Under the pieces are notes generated by a model. It was not told the DNA's origin and did no database searches. It worked only from the letters and a program-made list of their open reading frames with translations. From Solanum dulcamara (taxonomy: Eukaryota > Streptophyta > Magnoliopsida > Solanales > Solanaceae), in assembly GCF_947179165.1 (NCBI RefSeq), contig NC_077247.1, positions 12,475,501-12,539,500 of the forward strand: a DNA stretch of 64,000 bases, in the 5' to 3' direction. The position numbers and the translations under genes are program-made. Within the stretch, counting starts at the first letter, position 1; every line of letters starts with the position of its first letter. This document shows, in pieces, positions 46,801 through 58,334 of the stretch.

Positions 46801-47600
46801 TCGGATCTTGTCATATCTATAAAGAGTTTCACCACTAATTTAGAGCTTTTCCGTGATGTGGGACAATGGTGGGATATGTTTAGTTGGTCTAGTCTCATAG
46901 GTGTATGTTGCATCCGATCAGAGGTAGTGTGCAGAAGTTGTATAGTGGCGACTTGCTCATTTGGTCTATTTGTTTTGTCTCTTCATTACTTACTTGATGT
47001 TTGTTGTGATTTTCTCCTTTGGTCTTTTTGAATCATCTTTTTAATGGGTTGGGTGGTTGTCTATGGATAGCTAGGATTTGGGAAGTGTGACCTCATGTTG
47101 CACCTCATTACTGCTATGGTTATTTCTCTATGATGTTGTTCGTTGCTTTCGAGATTTATGTTGTGTGGGATTTATAGGTGGCATTCAGATGGTGGTGGAG
47201 ATGTTTAGGATAACTAAGAATTGGTAAAACGCTTCTAGTGAGTGGAAGATACTATATTTTGAGCATAAGGTAGGTATTTCGATTGATGAGTTGGGTTGAA
47301 TCTGCTCTAGTCCTGTGTTTGGTCAATTTGGTATTGCATTGCTTTGCCTCAGAGGGATCTGGTACTTTTTGTTATGTTCGACTAAGTTTTTTGGGAGTTC
47401 GAGTTCTTGAGAAAATTGAAGGAGTTTTGGGATTTTCAAAGTGAACTTGAGAATTTTCCTCTAGGCCTAAGTTCTGTGTTGGCGTCGTTTGATCCGAAAG
47501 GGTGTTTAAGGGTCTGGCAGGGCATGTGGGCCCAATACCCTCATCTTTTTTTTCCTTCAGGGTGTAACTATCCTACTTTTGCAGACACAAATCCTTTTTA
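46801..47600 (+). other. Interior of the B element without recognisable pol
   Basis: About 800 bp between the second zinc knuckle and the polypurine tract. No protease DxGA, reverse transcriptase IDD, RNase H or integrase motif is visible in any frame. The frames 46603-47031 and 47407-47601 show nothing conserved. Confidence 0.6.
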
Positions 47601-47611
47601 GTAGTGGAGGT
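47601..47611 (+). other. Polypurine tract of the B element
   Basis: GTAGTGGAGGT directly precedes TGTAATGGCCC, the start of the 3' LTR. It is a short and partly decayed tract. Confidence 0.6.
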
Positions 47612-50600
47612 TGTAATGGCCCTCAGGTCATTTCCTCTGTTTTTGATATTTTCAATATTTAGAGCTTTTCTTTAGTGACCCCAAGTCATTATGGCTTGTT
47701 GGGACTGACAGTTTGGTCGCATGGTAATTCGTTTGGTTTTATTCTCAGTTTGATATTTTCAATATTTTAGAGCTCTTAGAGTTTGAACAATTGACTTCGA
47801 TCAAAAATCCAAGAAGACAGCCTCAGAATGCAATTCTGACAGTTCTATTAGCTCTAAAACTGAGTTTGGTGTAGAATGAACTTTTTTGCAGGTTCCAAGC
47901 TCATTTTGAGCCCTGTTGTGGAATTTAGCTTAAAACAAAGCTTGGGTGTGAGACCCATTTTATGTAGAGATAACCTCGGTTAGAAGTTTCAACATTGATG
48001 TTGAGTCTTCAATGCCAAATTTGGTGGGGTAGAATATATCTTTTGAGTGTCCAGGGTTCCAAATCAATTGCAAGCATCCAAGAAGAGTCCGTTAGGACTT
48101 ATCTTGAAATTCTAGTGCCTAATGCTGGAGCATCCACTATTGGTGACCTCAGCATCCTTAATCAACCCTTACTTTAGCGACCAAAGGATTGATTTAGCGG
48201 GCCTAGCTAGCTCAAGGCTAGTCGCTTTAGTGGCCCTAGCCTCGCTTAAGCGAGTGTTGCTTTAGCAGCTAAGGCTCCACTTTAGTGGTAGTCGACCTGC
48301 GTGCCAGTCGGTTTAGGGACTTCTACTTTAGCAACCAGGGGATCACTTTAGTAAGTCCTGCATGTCTTGCCCCAACTGCTTTAGTGGCATTAGTGGTTGC
48401 TTAAGTAACACCTACTACTATCTTAAGACCGTTTAGAGGTCTTTTTCTCATGGTTTTAAGAAGTGCTTTGAAGTCTTGAGAGATCATTTTTCTGTGGGAA
48501 TTCCTTGTGGTTTATGGAATTGATGGGATAATGCATGGGGATCTTTGAGGAGTTGTTTTTGCATCATTTAAGATGTAATTCCCTTGCACCTTTACCTCTA
48601 ATGGCCTCTAATGGTGATTTTTGGATAATTTAGTGCATAGGCTAATTTCTTCCTTTTTGAGCATAAAATTATGTCTCATTTAAGGACATAAGGTCAATAA
48701 GTCAATCTGAACCTTTTAACGGAGTCGATTTCTTATTTCCTGGTGAGGGTCCCATAATTTAGTTTTAGATCCAATTTTAGGTCCATCTCTGATTATTGTG
48801 AATAGTGTGTTGATATTCTAGAACTTTACTTGGTGCAAGAAAGTTACTGGAGCTGGGCTCAGTGTAACCTCATTATTCGCGAGATGATTATCCTATGGAG
48901 TAAAGTGTTCAGTTCCAGAAAGTGGTGTTTTAGCTTGGATTGTCTGTTTTAGGAGTAGGAGTTGGATTCTAGGCTTTTCCCCAGGATGATTTCCTAGTTT
49001 TGAAGGTTGTTGTTCCCTAATGTTTAGGTGGAGCTCGTAACTCTTTTGAGGTTTATTTGTAATTTTGAGTCGCAGTAGTGGAATTCATTAGTAGCTTCAG
49101 ATGTTAGCTTTTATGGGAAAATGGAAGTGTCCTATGAAGGTTCATATACAAGATGGGATCAAAATAATTCATGGAATAATTGATTTGACATTTTTTAGGA
49201 TGCGAGGTTTGTTTTTGGTGTAATAGGTAGCGCACATTTATGGGAGTTGGTGCCCATGGACCATTACTGGTCGGGTGACTATGCTTATATGCCACCTACC
49301 GGCCTAGTTTTTCTTGGATTGGAATAGAGGTCTTAGATATGTGGTGGCAGAGTAGTTTGTGGGCATATGGTAATTGATATATTTTAACGTGGCGGCAATT
49401 AGAGGTGATTTAGAAGTGGAAAGCTCCTTTTTGGCAGATTCAGAGTATGCGTGGTAGGCTTAGTTAGGCTATGTTCTACTTTCTTAACTGAGCTTTTGTA
49501 GATAATGTTTAGTATGAGTTACATGTGATTTAGGTTGGTATTTTTTGAGTGGTAGACTTTCTTCCTTCTATTTTATATTTTTATGAATCTTGGTTGATCC
49601 TTAGACTAGCGTAGTCTTGTTAAACCCTTAGTTTAGGCTTGTGGCCTTGCTTGTGGTAAGACTTATCTTGTTTATCCTTATTAGGATTGATATTGTATGG
49701 TCTTAAGCTAGGATTGAGACTTAATGTGCTTCTTTGCTCTTGTAGCTAGGTGACTTCCGATAGGGTTTGTTTCGAATAGAGTATCTTATGCTAGTGCCTG
49801 AGACCTCAGTGTCTTGTCATAGCCGTATGTTTTAATTAGCTATGCTCAGTTATGTGAGGGAGTATCATGTTGTGGTAAGGCATCCTCCTTTGAATTTTCT
49901 CCCCCTATTTGATTTTGAGCCGTTACTTAATTCCCTCACTTTATATTTAGTGGTATGCTTTTGATGCTTTATTGAACTGCTGTTATATTGTTGGGACCGA
50001 GGTCGTATTCGAGGAGAAGTTGGATTCAAGGTTAGTTCCCTCCGCCTTGGTAGCGTGGTAGGATTAGTATTGCATTTCTGATTATGTATGTAATGTTTGG
50101 ATGCTGGTGATTGCATGCATTGCATTGGTTATTCATTCTTATGTGTTTTGTGGTACAGTCCCGTGCATGTATTGGACTATCACCATGATTTTCAAAAAGA
50201 CTATTTTAAAATTCTTAACTATTTTAAATTAGGTTTAATGGGAGTCGTACCACCTGGACACATTATTAATGGTTTTGACACTTATGGAGCATCGAGGACA
50301 TACTTCTTTTCTACTGGATACATTAGAGGCATCTGGGAGGTAGTTAACTCTTACTTGACTAGCTGATGCATCATTACCCTTTTCTTTATGGTTTGGCTAC
50401 TCATTCCTCCGGTACCGTGACAAAGATGACTTGTGGTAAGACCTGGTCTGAGCCTAGGTAATGTATATGAATTTTTGTGTCCCCTATGGGACCCTCTAGC
50501 CGCGTGTACCACTATACTGGATGAGGAGCTACATAGGTCCTACGTGGCAGGCCAATGTCTGGGGTGGGTCTAAGACTTGGTTACTGATGACACTGGTTAC

Positions 50601-51561
50601 AAATGACACTTTGGTTTTACTGCAACTTGCATTCATATGTATTGTCTATCACCAGTATAATTGATTATTGTTTGGCATCCGCCAGTTTTATGGCGGCCTA
50701 TTGGGTTATGTGTGCTGTTTGTACCTTCTAGGGGAATAGACGTTAGATTGTTATTGTTTGAATATAATTGTGTTCATGTTGTATTACATTGGTAGTTTGT
50801 TAACTATGTGGCCTATACTTTACTTGATATTGTTATTTCCTGTTAGGTTTAGTTGTATTAGTCTTTAGGTTGCTAAATTATTTAGCGGTGATTGTCGGCA
50901 CTCTTTCCTTAGTTAGTTGACTCTTGTAGTCCTTTCTTGTTGCAAGGTAGGTTATTGTACTTGCTCTTTTATGTACATTCCTTTACTTCGTGTGTCCTAC
51001 TTTTTCATTCTTATTACCTGTTCTATCATGTTATATCTCCCATGTAGTTACTGGTGTTGTTCTTACCTTATTAACACTTTGTTCATAATTACCTTATCTG
51101 TGGGGATGAATTGGCTTATGCCTACTAAGTATCATTCATTTGGTACTCATACTACAGTTCTGTCCTTTGCAGATCATAGTACGAGTTATCACCATTGAAA
51201 GATTTGTATTTCGTGCAGAGCAGCTTTGGATTTGGAGATCTGGTGAGCTCCTAGCATTTAGAGTTGTTGATTTTCATCTATTTTGGACTAGGACTAGTGT
51301 TTACTTTGTTTTAAAAGACTGTCTGTATCTATAATTGTATTTGTATCAGCGTTGTACTCTTCTTTTGATTGGATGCTTGAATACTAACTGATGCGACATA
51401 TTAGGGATGATTATCTTCTTTCTCATTGCTATTGATCTTTTGCTTACCTTGGGTTACGTTCCGCTTGATAGCTGTTGCTTCTGGTTCTGGGCTATGGGAT
51501 AGGCTTACCTATTGATGGTTGTAGTAGATGCCATCATGAACTGAGAAATCGGGTCGTGACA
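47612..51561 (+). repeat. 3' LTR of the B element (3950 bp)
   Basis: It begins TGTAATGGCCCTCAGG and ends AATCGGGTCGTGACA. It is full-length against the truncated 5' copy. U3 (48175-48400) holds CGCTTTAG-type words and the palindrome at 48241-48254. No coding content is supported; the frames at 49104-49295, 50097-50366 and 50917-51198 are chance. Confidence 0.85.
48241..48254. promoter_or_regulatory. 14 bp perfect palindrome, second LTR copy
   Basis: CTCGCTTAAGCGAG, identical to 42441-42454 although the surrounding LTR sequence has diverged. Confidence 0.5.
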
Positions 51562-51846
51562 ATAGTACTTTTTTATTTCATTTTTAAATAATATATATTA
51601 CTTCCTTTGTTCCAATTTATGGGTCACATATAAAATTTTGAGCGTCAATTAAATTTTTATATATATTTTAAATATTTTATGGTGTTATTGTTGTGATTTA
51701 ATGTAATTTTTATGTAAATTTTGAATAATATATGCTATTTCCTTTGTTCCAATTTACGTGAAACTAATAAAACTTTGGGAGCCACTTAATTTTTTTTATA
51801 TGTTTGTTAAATTTTTAAGTTGTTATTTATTGTAATTTATAGTACA
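51562..51846. repeat. Two MITE-like terminal repeats in direct orientation
   Basis: The words TACTTCCTTTGTTCCAATTT (about 51599) and CTATTTCCTTTGTTCCAATT (about 51733) recur about 134 bp apart. They resemble the CTCCCTCCGTTCC end of plant Stowaway/Tc1-mariner type MITEs. No matching opposite end is seen, so these are fragments. Confidence 0.5.
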
Positions 51847-53772
51847 TGTCGCGCTTCATATTTCTCAAAATGGGATCCAACAATGTGACAACTGTTTTTA
51901 GGCTTTTGAAAAGAGAAGAGTAGCCACCTAACGAATTAAAGGCGCGTTAGAGCATCATAATAAGCTAATCGACCAAATACATTAATTAAAAGTGTATGCG
52001 AAACCATAGATTAGGTAAGGGCTCCTCTTACCTCAAAAGGAAGGTGTTATGCACCTTTCGAGGTCCATAAATATGGATCATAGCCGGATCTTGTAAACTA
52101 TGTGGTGGTTAAACATGGAAAATAAGGTCTCTAGTTATGAGCTTATAAAATGACTATGAGATAAATAATAAAAAAAATTATTTAAGATGTGCAAACAAAT
52201 TAAGAAGAAATTGATTATTATCTAATTAATACCAACCTAGTTGAATAAGGTAGTTAGACATGAAAACTTATTTTTTTTATTTAAGCAAGTGAGCAAGATA
52301 AAAATATGTACAATTGGTTATTAATTAAAACTGCTTTGAAGAACTAGATGATTAGAAATGCGAGTTATGAGAATGACACATACAAAGCTAATGAAGCCAC
52401 AAAAATTCATGAATTCAATCAAGCAAAGCAAGATCTTCGACCATCGAATATAGAAATAAGATACTTGCAATATCAACAATAAAAGGAGAGGCTGACTTGA
52501 TCGCTTCCAATAAAATGCTCAAAGTATTGAAACAATATGAACAAAAAGAAAAAGCTAATCCATTTTTTTAAACAATAAGGATAAAGAGAATAAAGCAGAG
52601 AAGAACTAACTTATTCTTTTCCAAATCAAATGCTTAAAGTATATCGTGCAACATAGACATTTCAATAAATTGATAACACATAAAGTTAAAATTGAGAGAC
52701 AGAGAGAGTGAGATCAGAGGAAGGCAAGGGGGAAACGGGCCCAATGCAATGTTACTTTCCCTTATTTCATTATGTTTGATCGACACTCTTAGAAAATCTT
52801 AAGACAAGATGAAAATGAAGTTGTTTTTTAAAATAGTTTATTTCTTATTTTTAAAAGAAGTGCAAAGTTAACGAAAACTACTTTATTCCCCATTCTCAAA
52901 GAAAATATTACAGCTAATGAAAATGGTTAGCTTCCCATTTTAAAGAAAATGAAAAAGTGTGTTAATAGGTGTTTCTTTTAAGGAAAATAAATAAATAATA
53001 TAAGTTGTCAAAGCTTTTGAACATTTAAAAGAGTAACATAGCAAGCATACAATTGTGGGAGTAAAATTGCTTTACTTTTGATAAAACTTTATGCTTCATT
53101 CGAGAAGTCACTAGCCTGCCGTTATCATCATATCCCAAAACATACCTTGCCCTACTTGAAGCGACGATACCTTGCCATTATCATTATATCCCAAGAAGTT
53201 ATAATAAAGTTTTCCATCTAAACAAGTTCATCCCTGTTTTATTTCTAATTTTCCAACAAGTAATAATATCAAGACTCGAAGGTAATTATTCATCCAAGAC
53301 CATATTCGAGTGACTCATATTAACTCATGAATAAATCAAAATAGCATAAATTAGCCAAAAAAACATTCCAAATTACATACAAAGTCACATAACAAGAAAT
53401 GAGGAATGGCAAAGTCAGAATAACTTCAAATAGACTCGTGCCATATTATGAATCGAGCAGGGTAACAAAAATAAAATTAAGAAAAAAGATGAACCTTTAT
53501 AAAATTTATTCAATAATAGTTTGAACATCAGACCATTAAGTTGAAATATAGACTAAAAGTAGTCGTATTAGGAAGAAATTAGTTATGCAATCATGCAATT
53601 AACTATGGAGACTGGTTGAGTAACCAGAAATAAAAATAAAAAATAAAAATAGATGAACTATATAGTTTACTCTTTTTGATAACAAATTTGAATAATTGAA
53701 TCATCACATAAAGGAGAACTTTCCTGCAGCTTAACTAGACTCTTTCTTGCTGTGATCATGAGTTGTGTCCAT

Positions 53773-54066
53773 CTAGTGTAAAGAAACTGGGTTGTGATAA
53801 TTAAATTGGACAACATGAGGGTTGCTGGCTATGGTGGAAGGTGAGTGAAGAGGAAGAATATTACGACTACTATCCTTAATTACTACTAATGAATGATCTC
53901 TTCTGGTAGTAGAATCCCAATAAAATAATATGAACATGTGTAGAGGTAATATCATGGTGTAGAAGATCAGTCCATTGGTGTAAGCACGAAAATGATAATC
54001 AAAGGGGATTCTCTGCCTCTCTGTCTTATATCCAAGGAATAATAAAATACCTAAAAAAAACTCCAT
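53773..54066 (-). CDS. Hypothetical 97-codon frame with hydrophobic N-terminus
   Basis: The frame starts MEFFLGILLFLGYKTERQRI. A first hydrophobic segment covers residues 2-12 and a second covers about 34-48 (FYTMILPLHMFILFYW); a polar tail follows. The pattern would fit a small secreted or membrane protein. It lies inside the probable LTR X, nothing in the sequence shows expression, and I recognise no family. Chance is the more likely explanation. Confidence 0.15.
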   Translation of the reverse strand: MEFFLGILLFLGYKTERQRIPFDYHFRAYTNGLIFYTMILPLHMFILFYWDSTTRRDHSLVVIKDSSRNILPLHSPSTIASNPHVVQFNYHNPVSLH

Positions 54067-54143
54067 CCTTCTCTTTGCTGCCTTCCGTCCTTAATACAGA
54101 AACAAGTATTCATATAAAGGGAAAAAATGACGTTAGGGAGTCC

Positions 54144-54500
54144 ATAATTTTGCAGTTTATAATCTATTTTAGAGAGAGTAATTTGGAAAAGATTCAATCA
54201 AGGATAGAGTGATATTTGCCTTGAGAAAAAAAAAGATTTTTGCCTTTTTAGGAGTATTTTATGGGATCTTAAGATAAGAGGAGTGAAAAAAAGAGAGGAG
54301 AGAATTAATCAAGGAGAGAACATAGTTTTGCAGTCTATAATCTCTTTTTGAGAGAGTAATTTGGAAAAGAGTCAATCAAGGATAGAGTGATATTTGCATA
54401 GAGAAAAAAAGTTTTTTGCCTTTGTAGAAGTATTTTATGGGATCTTAAGATAAGTGGACTGAAAAAAGAGAGGGGAGAGTTAATAAAGGTGAGAACAATA
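54144..54500. repeat. 178 bp tandem duplication in region X
   Basis: Units begin ATAATTTTGCAG (54144) and ATAGTTTTGCAG (54322). Both contain GATAGAGTGATATTTGC and ATTTTATGGGATCTTAAGAT. They are closely similar. Confidence 0.88.
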
Positions 54501-54915
54501 TTTACCAATAAAAGAAATGATTTCTTCCTTTCAGTATACAAAAATTGGAGATATTTTAAAAGTTTTAAACTAATTTGAGTTTGAAATTTTATATCACTAA
54601 CCATATTTATATAATATAATGTGCAAGTATAAAATACAATCATCTTATCAAGTAATAAAACTTAAAGTATTTGGTCTAGCATCCATAATAATAGAAACTA
54701 GAAAAATGCAAAGAGAGTAATAAAATCTTTTCATGTGAAAAAATAAAATAGTAGTAATAATAATGATGTGATAATAATACCAACTAATGTTAATAACATT
54801 TTTTACCACAAAAATTGACAAAAATAAGTAAAATTAGAAATTTTGACCCACACGAACAAAATAGTTGCTCAAATGAGTAAAAAGAAGAACGTAGGGTCAA
54901 AAGTGGGTGTCAACA

Positions 54916-57900
54916 TGTAACGACCCATTCCGGTCGTCATGGGGTAAGCAAATATGAAGGAATTTTGGTCCAAAAAACTTTAGTGTAGTAACTTAGAAAT
55001 TTCCGGCTAGGAATATCTTAGAAGAAATCAAAGTGAGATGAGGTTTAAGGTAATTCGTGAATAGATTAAGATTGATGTTGTCTCGATCCAACTTCTCGAG
55101 TCATGATGGCTCCTACTATAAGCCACCAGTATGTAAGACAATTTGTATCCCGAAACTACAATTAATGGGATGAAGGATGGAAAATATTCAAGAATAAACA
55201 TTTTACAAAATTATAGAAGATTCAAGGCAGAAGCAAACCAAAACATATATATATAAAAAACAAAATATCTCTCCCATAACTTGGAAGTCACATGTACAGA
55301 GCTACTACAAAATAAATACAAGTCCTAAAGTGGACCACAAAAATATAGGCTTGTCTCAAAATGCAAAAGACTAGTCAACTATATACAGAAGGGGACAATT
55401 ATGATCTAGGAAGTCATATGCTTACCCTCGCCTCAGAATATGATAGTTGATTGCTCTATATCAATGCTGGCAGCTGGTGCTCTGAACTGCATCACCAAAA
55501 TTAGATGCAAAGTATTGTGTGAGTACCAAAACAATAGGTTATTAATAGGCAACATAGGCCAACTGAGCAGGCAAAGTAAAATTAATATGAAATGCTAGAA
55601 TCAAACACAACAGAGGTCAAAAGAACAGAAACTAATAGGACTGTGCATGAGTGTACTGAGAACAAAAAAATGACGGAAGTACAACTAACTAAACCCAAAT
55701 AGGCCTCCATAATCCAGAGGATACATTCTTTTACAAGTTAAAGTAAAAAATTCGAATGGACCCCATAAGCCCGACAGTACCAAAAGAGTTAAGGACTACA
55801 AAGAGAATCTGAAGATACTTTGAAAGTTACCATGATCATTTAGAAATTTGAACTGGCTCGACTGGATACTAGGTACTTTAACAATGGTGAAATGGGGGCA
55901 AGGACTTTAACCAAGGCGAAGATTGAGAAGCAGACTCTAACCAAGGCTAAAGGTATGGCATAGACTCTAGCCAAGGTAAAAGATATGCCAAAGACTCTAA
56001 CCAAGGAAAAAGATACACCAAGGGATCTAACAAGGGTGACGAATATGCTAAGGACTCTAACCAAGGTTGAGGTCCAAGGTTGAGACTTTAACCATAAGAC
56101 CTTAGAAGTTGAAAGGTCAAAAAAGAGATTTACAGAGGAGTTCACTGAAAATTGCAACTTTTAGGCACTAGGTATCTTCATGGAGACCTTCATGGGCCGT
56201 GAAGAGGACCACATATCATAAAGAGCCATCGTGGTCCATACTGGTGCACGAATGTGGGTGAGGAACATGTGGGGGACCACGAGCCATGGTGGCTTCCGTG
56301 GAGGTCACCCCTCCAACCCAAAATAGAGTCCTCTCACCATGACCATCACCACGGGCTATGGTGGGCTTCTCGGGCTATGGTGGACCTTTCGTGCAAGTGT
56401 CATTTTAGTTAAGTCAAGGGCTGGTTTTGTGTTTTATCTCTTAAGTCATTAATGAATGTGGATGGTTTTGGGGTATTTAATATAGACTATTAACTACCGT
56501 AAGGCCTCCTAACTCTCTCATCCTCATTGTAATACTTAAATCCCAAAATCTTCTTTCTAAGTCTTATTCTTCCTGAAGCAATTCAAAGAGAAAATCAAGT
56601 CAAGAGAAAATTAGGGATTCTAAAATCTAACGTATATAGGAATTCATCCATGGGTCCTTTCACCCATGGAGTCCCAAGGTTCTTCTCAAATTCTCTAATA
56701 AATTCTTCTTCTAAAAGCCCTAGTTTAATGAATTTACATTAGATCTACTTAATTATGATGTATCTTATGATTATTGATTATATTATACATAATTCATATA
56801 ATATTTCATGATTTCAAGCGTAATTTCAATGATCCATGGTATATGCTATTTCAAGTATGTTTTCAAGGGACTACGATCATGAATTTTAAGTCATTACAAT
56901 GAAAGCTTTATGAATGACCCATGAAAGATTATGAATGATGTTTCAATGACTTTTTAAGAAAGATATTATGGTTTGTAAGGTAGTTTTCACACAATTATAT
57001 TAAAGAGGTGAAAGGACATTCTCATAAACTCATGAATTCTTATGAATCGACCATGTTAATGAGCCATTCTTACAATTTTCTTATGATGAGGATTGATATT
57101 TTTTTATTGTCTTCCCTAATGATGTTAATTATTATGTTTTCATGAAATTTCATTGGGATAATAACTAAGCACCGAGAGGACTTTAAGGTGGGGTTAAGGC
57201 CGGTAGCCATAGTAGCTACCCAAGAGAATCCTAGTAGCAACCTTTAATCCCTAACTACGTTGTCCGCATTGGTTTATGATGTTAATATGGCCTAGATAGT
57301 AGATATAAATATAGCTCATGATTATGATATTCTCACAGAGTCTACCTTGGCAAAGTAGCCTCTCTCTGCTCGATGTGAGAGTTACATCAAATTCTATATT
57401 ATAGCTCACATATTTTTATATGTCGATTAAAGGTTCTCTCCCACACCAAGGTATATGAAAAAGGTATAAAGTTCTCATGATGATGTTTTGATGTATTGAC
57501 CACATGAATATGATATTTTTAAGGTGTTCAAGGATTTCCTTATGTTTAAAGATATAGTCATGCATCATATGTTCATATTCATTATGTCCTATTTTCATGG
57601 ATTATGCATACTTCTCACATAATTAGTGTATTTCATGTACATTGATCATACATACTTTTTACATACTTAGTGTATTCCTTATACTAATGCATACTTTTTA
57701 CCTACATTGTATTATAATGTAGGATCAAATGATTATCGCGCACCTCCCACTCGTGGCTTGAGTTGAGCCTTACTTTCTTATAGTTGGTGAGTCATCATGC
57801 TTGACAAGAATTTCATCGTTATTATGGATATCATATATTTTTATGGGTGAGCTTGGAGCTTGTATTATGCCCCACCTAGTTTAGTAGAGGCATGTTGGAT

Positions 57901-58116
57901 GTCATGGAGTCTATGTTGTCTCTTCATTTCGAGTTTGAGGCTTGTTCTCTTTTATTGAAAGATTCCATGTTGAGACTTTATTTCTGCATATATGTCTTCG
58001 CTTTATTACTTTAATTACCTTATATATGGTCACGTATGGTATTCTAAGAGGATTGATTGGGTCCCTTGAGATTATAATTACCGTGTCACACCTAGGTTCT
58101 AGCTTGGGTCATGACA
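54916..58116 (+). repeat. 5' LTR of element C, with a B' fragment inside
   Basis: It starts TGTAACGACCC and ends TTGGGTCATGACA, 3 bases before the primer site. A B' LTR fragment occupies 55079 to about 55900. The remainder, 56160-58116, follows A-type LTR order, with CCACGG/CCATGG dyads at 56180-56390 and a CCATGGGTCC...CACCCATGG block near 56650. The left edge abuts the end of LTR X exactly. Confidence 0.75.
55079..56082 (-). repeat. B' LTR fragment ending in a 30 bp minisatellite
   Basis: It starts TGTCTCGATCC and follows the LTR at 6650 for about 800 bp (AAGCCACCAGTATGTAAG, then TGGAAGTCACATGTACAGAG). It then enters a minisatellite of exactly 30 bp units starting at 55903, 55933, 55963, 55993, 56023 and 56053 (core GACTCTAACCAAGG). 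No B' end is found, so it is truncated. A 105-codon minus-strand frame over the array is only the repeat read in threes. Confidence 0.78.
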
Positions 58117-58120
58117 AATT

Positions 58121-58132
58121 TGGTATCACAAC
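58121..58132 (+). other. Primer-binding site of element C (initiator Met tRNA)
   Basis: TGGTATCACAAC matches the initiator-Met primer complement in its first eight bases. Confidence 0.72.
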
Positions 58133-58334
58133 ATAAGGTTTAAAGTGCCCTAGGGAGTCTAATATTCCATGTCGAGTAGAGTCTTATTCATCAATGTGAA
58201 GCACACCACATCTATGAATAGGAGGCTATGAGGCTTTTTAGGAAAAATATCACTTCTTTCATGATCTCATCGTGCGATAGAGTTGAACTATAAGGATTCC
58301 TTCTCTAACGTTTTCTCTTTAAGATTACAGAAAT

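Larger units (their letters stand above)
42219..51561 (+). mobile_element. B-family element with two long LTRs and gag-only interior
   Basis: 5' LTR 42219-45757 (first 410 bp or so missing), primer site 45761-45772, internal region 45773-47611, 3' LTR 47612-51561 (3950 bp). The interior is only about 1.85 kb, with gag-like remains and no recognisable protease, reverse transcriptase or integrase. It is therefore either internally deleted or a non-autonomous form dependent on other elements. The missing start of the 5' LTR is replaced by a copia fragment, so the left target duplication cannot be checked; the right flank is ATAGT. Confidence 0.82.
51847..54915 (-). repeat. Probable LTR of unclassified family X
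   Basis: The right edge reads GTGGGTGTCAACA, so the minus strand starts TGTTGACACCCAC, a common form of plant LTR start. The left edge, TGTCGCGC at 51847, is a guess. Near 51930-52080 are phrases typical of dispersed plant LTRs (GAGTAGCCACCTAACGAATT, then AAGGTG...CACCTT, a short stem at 52041-52058). No target duplication is seen. It is AT-rich and without a recognised protein. Confidence 0.45.

Noticed and set aside
46603..47031. 142-codon frame after the B-element gag as a possible pol or accessory gene
   Set aside because: It overlaps the second zinc knuckle in another frame and shows no protease, polymerase or other recognisable motif.
55840..56157. 105-codon minus-strand frame rich in LVRV repeats, looking like a repeat protein
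   Set aside because: It is a 30 bp minisatellite read in frame; the unit length is a multiple of three, so ten-residue periodicity is automatic.
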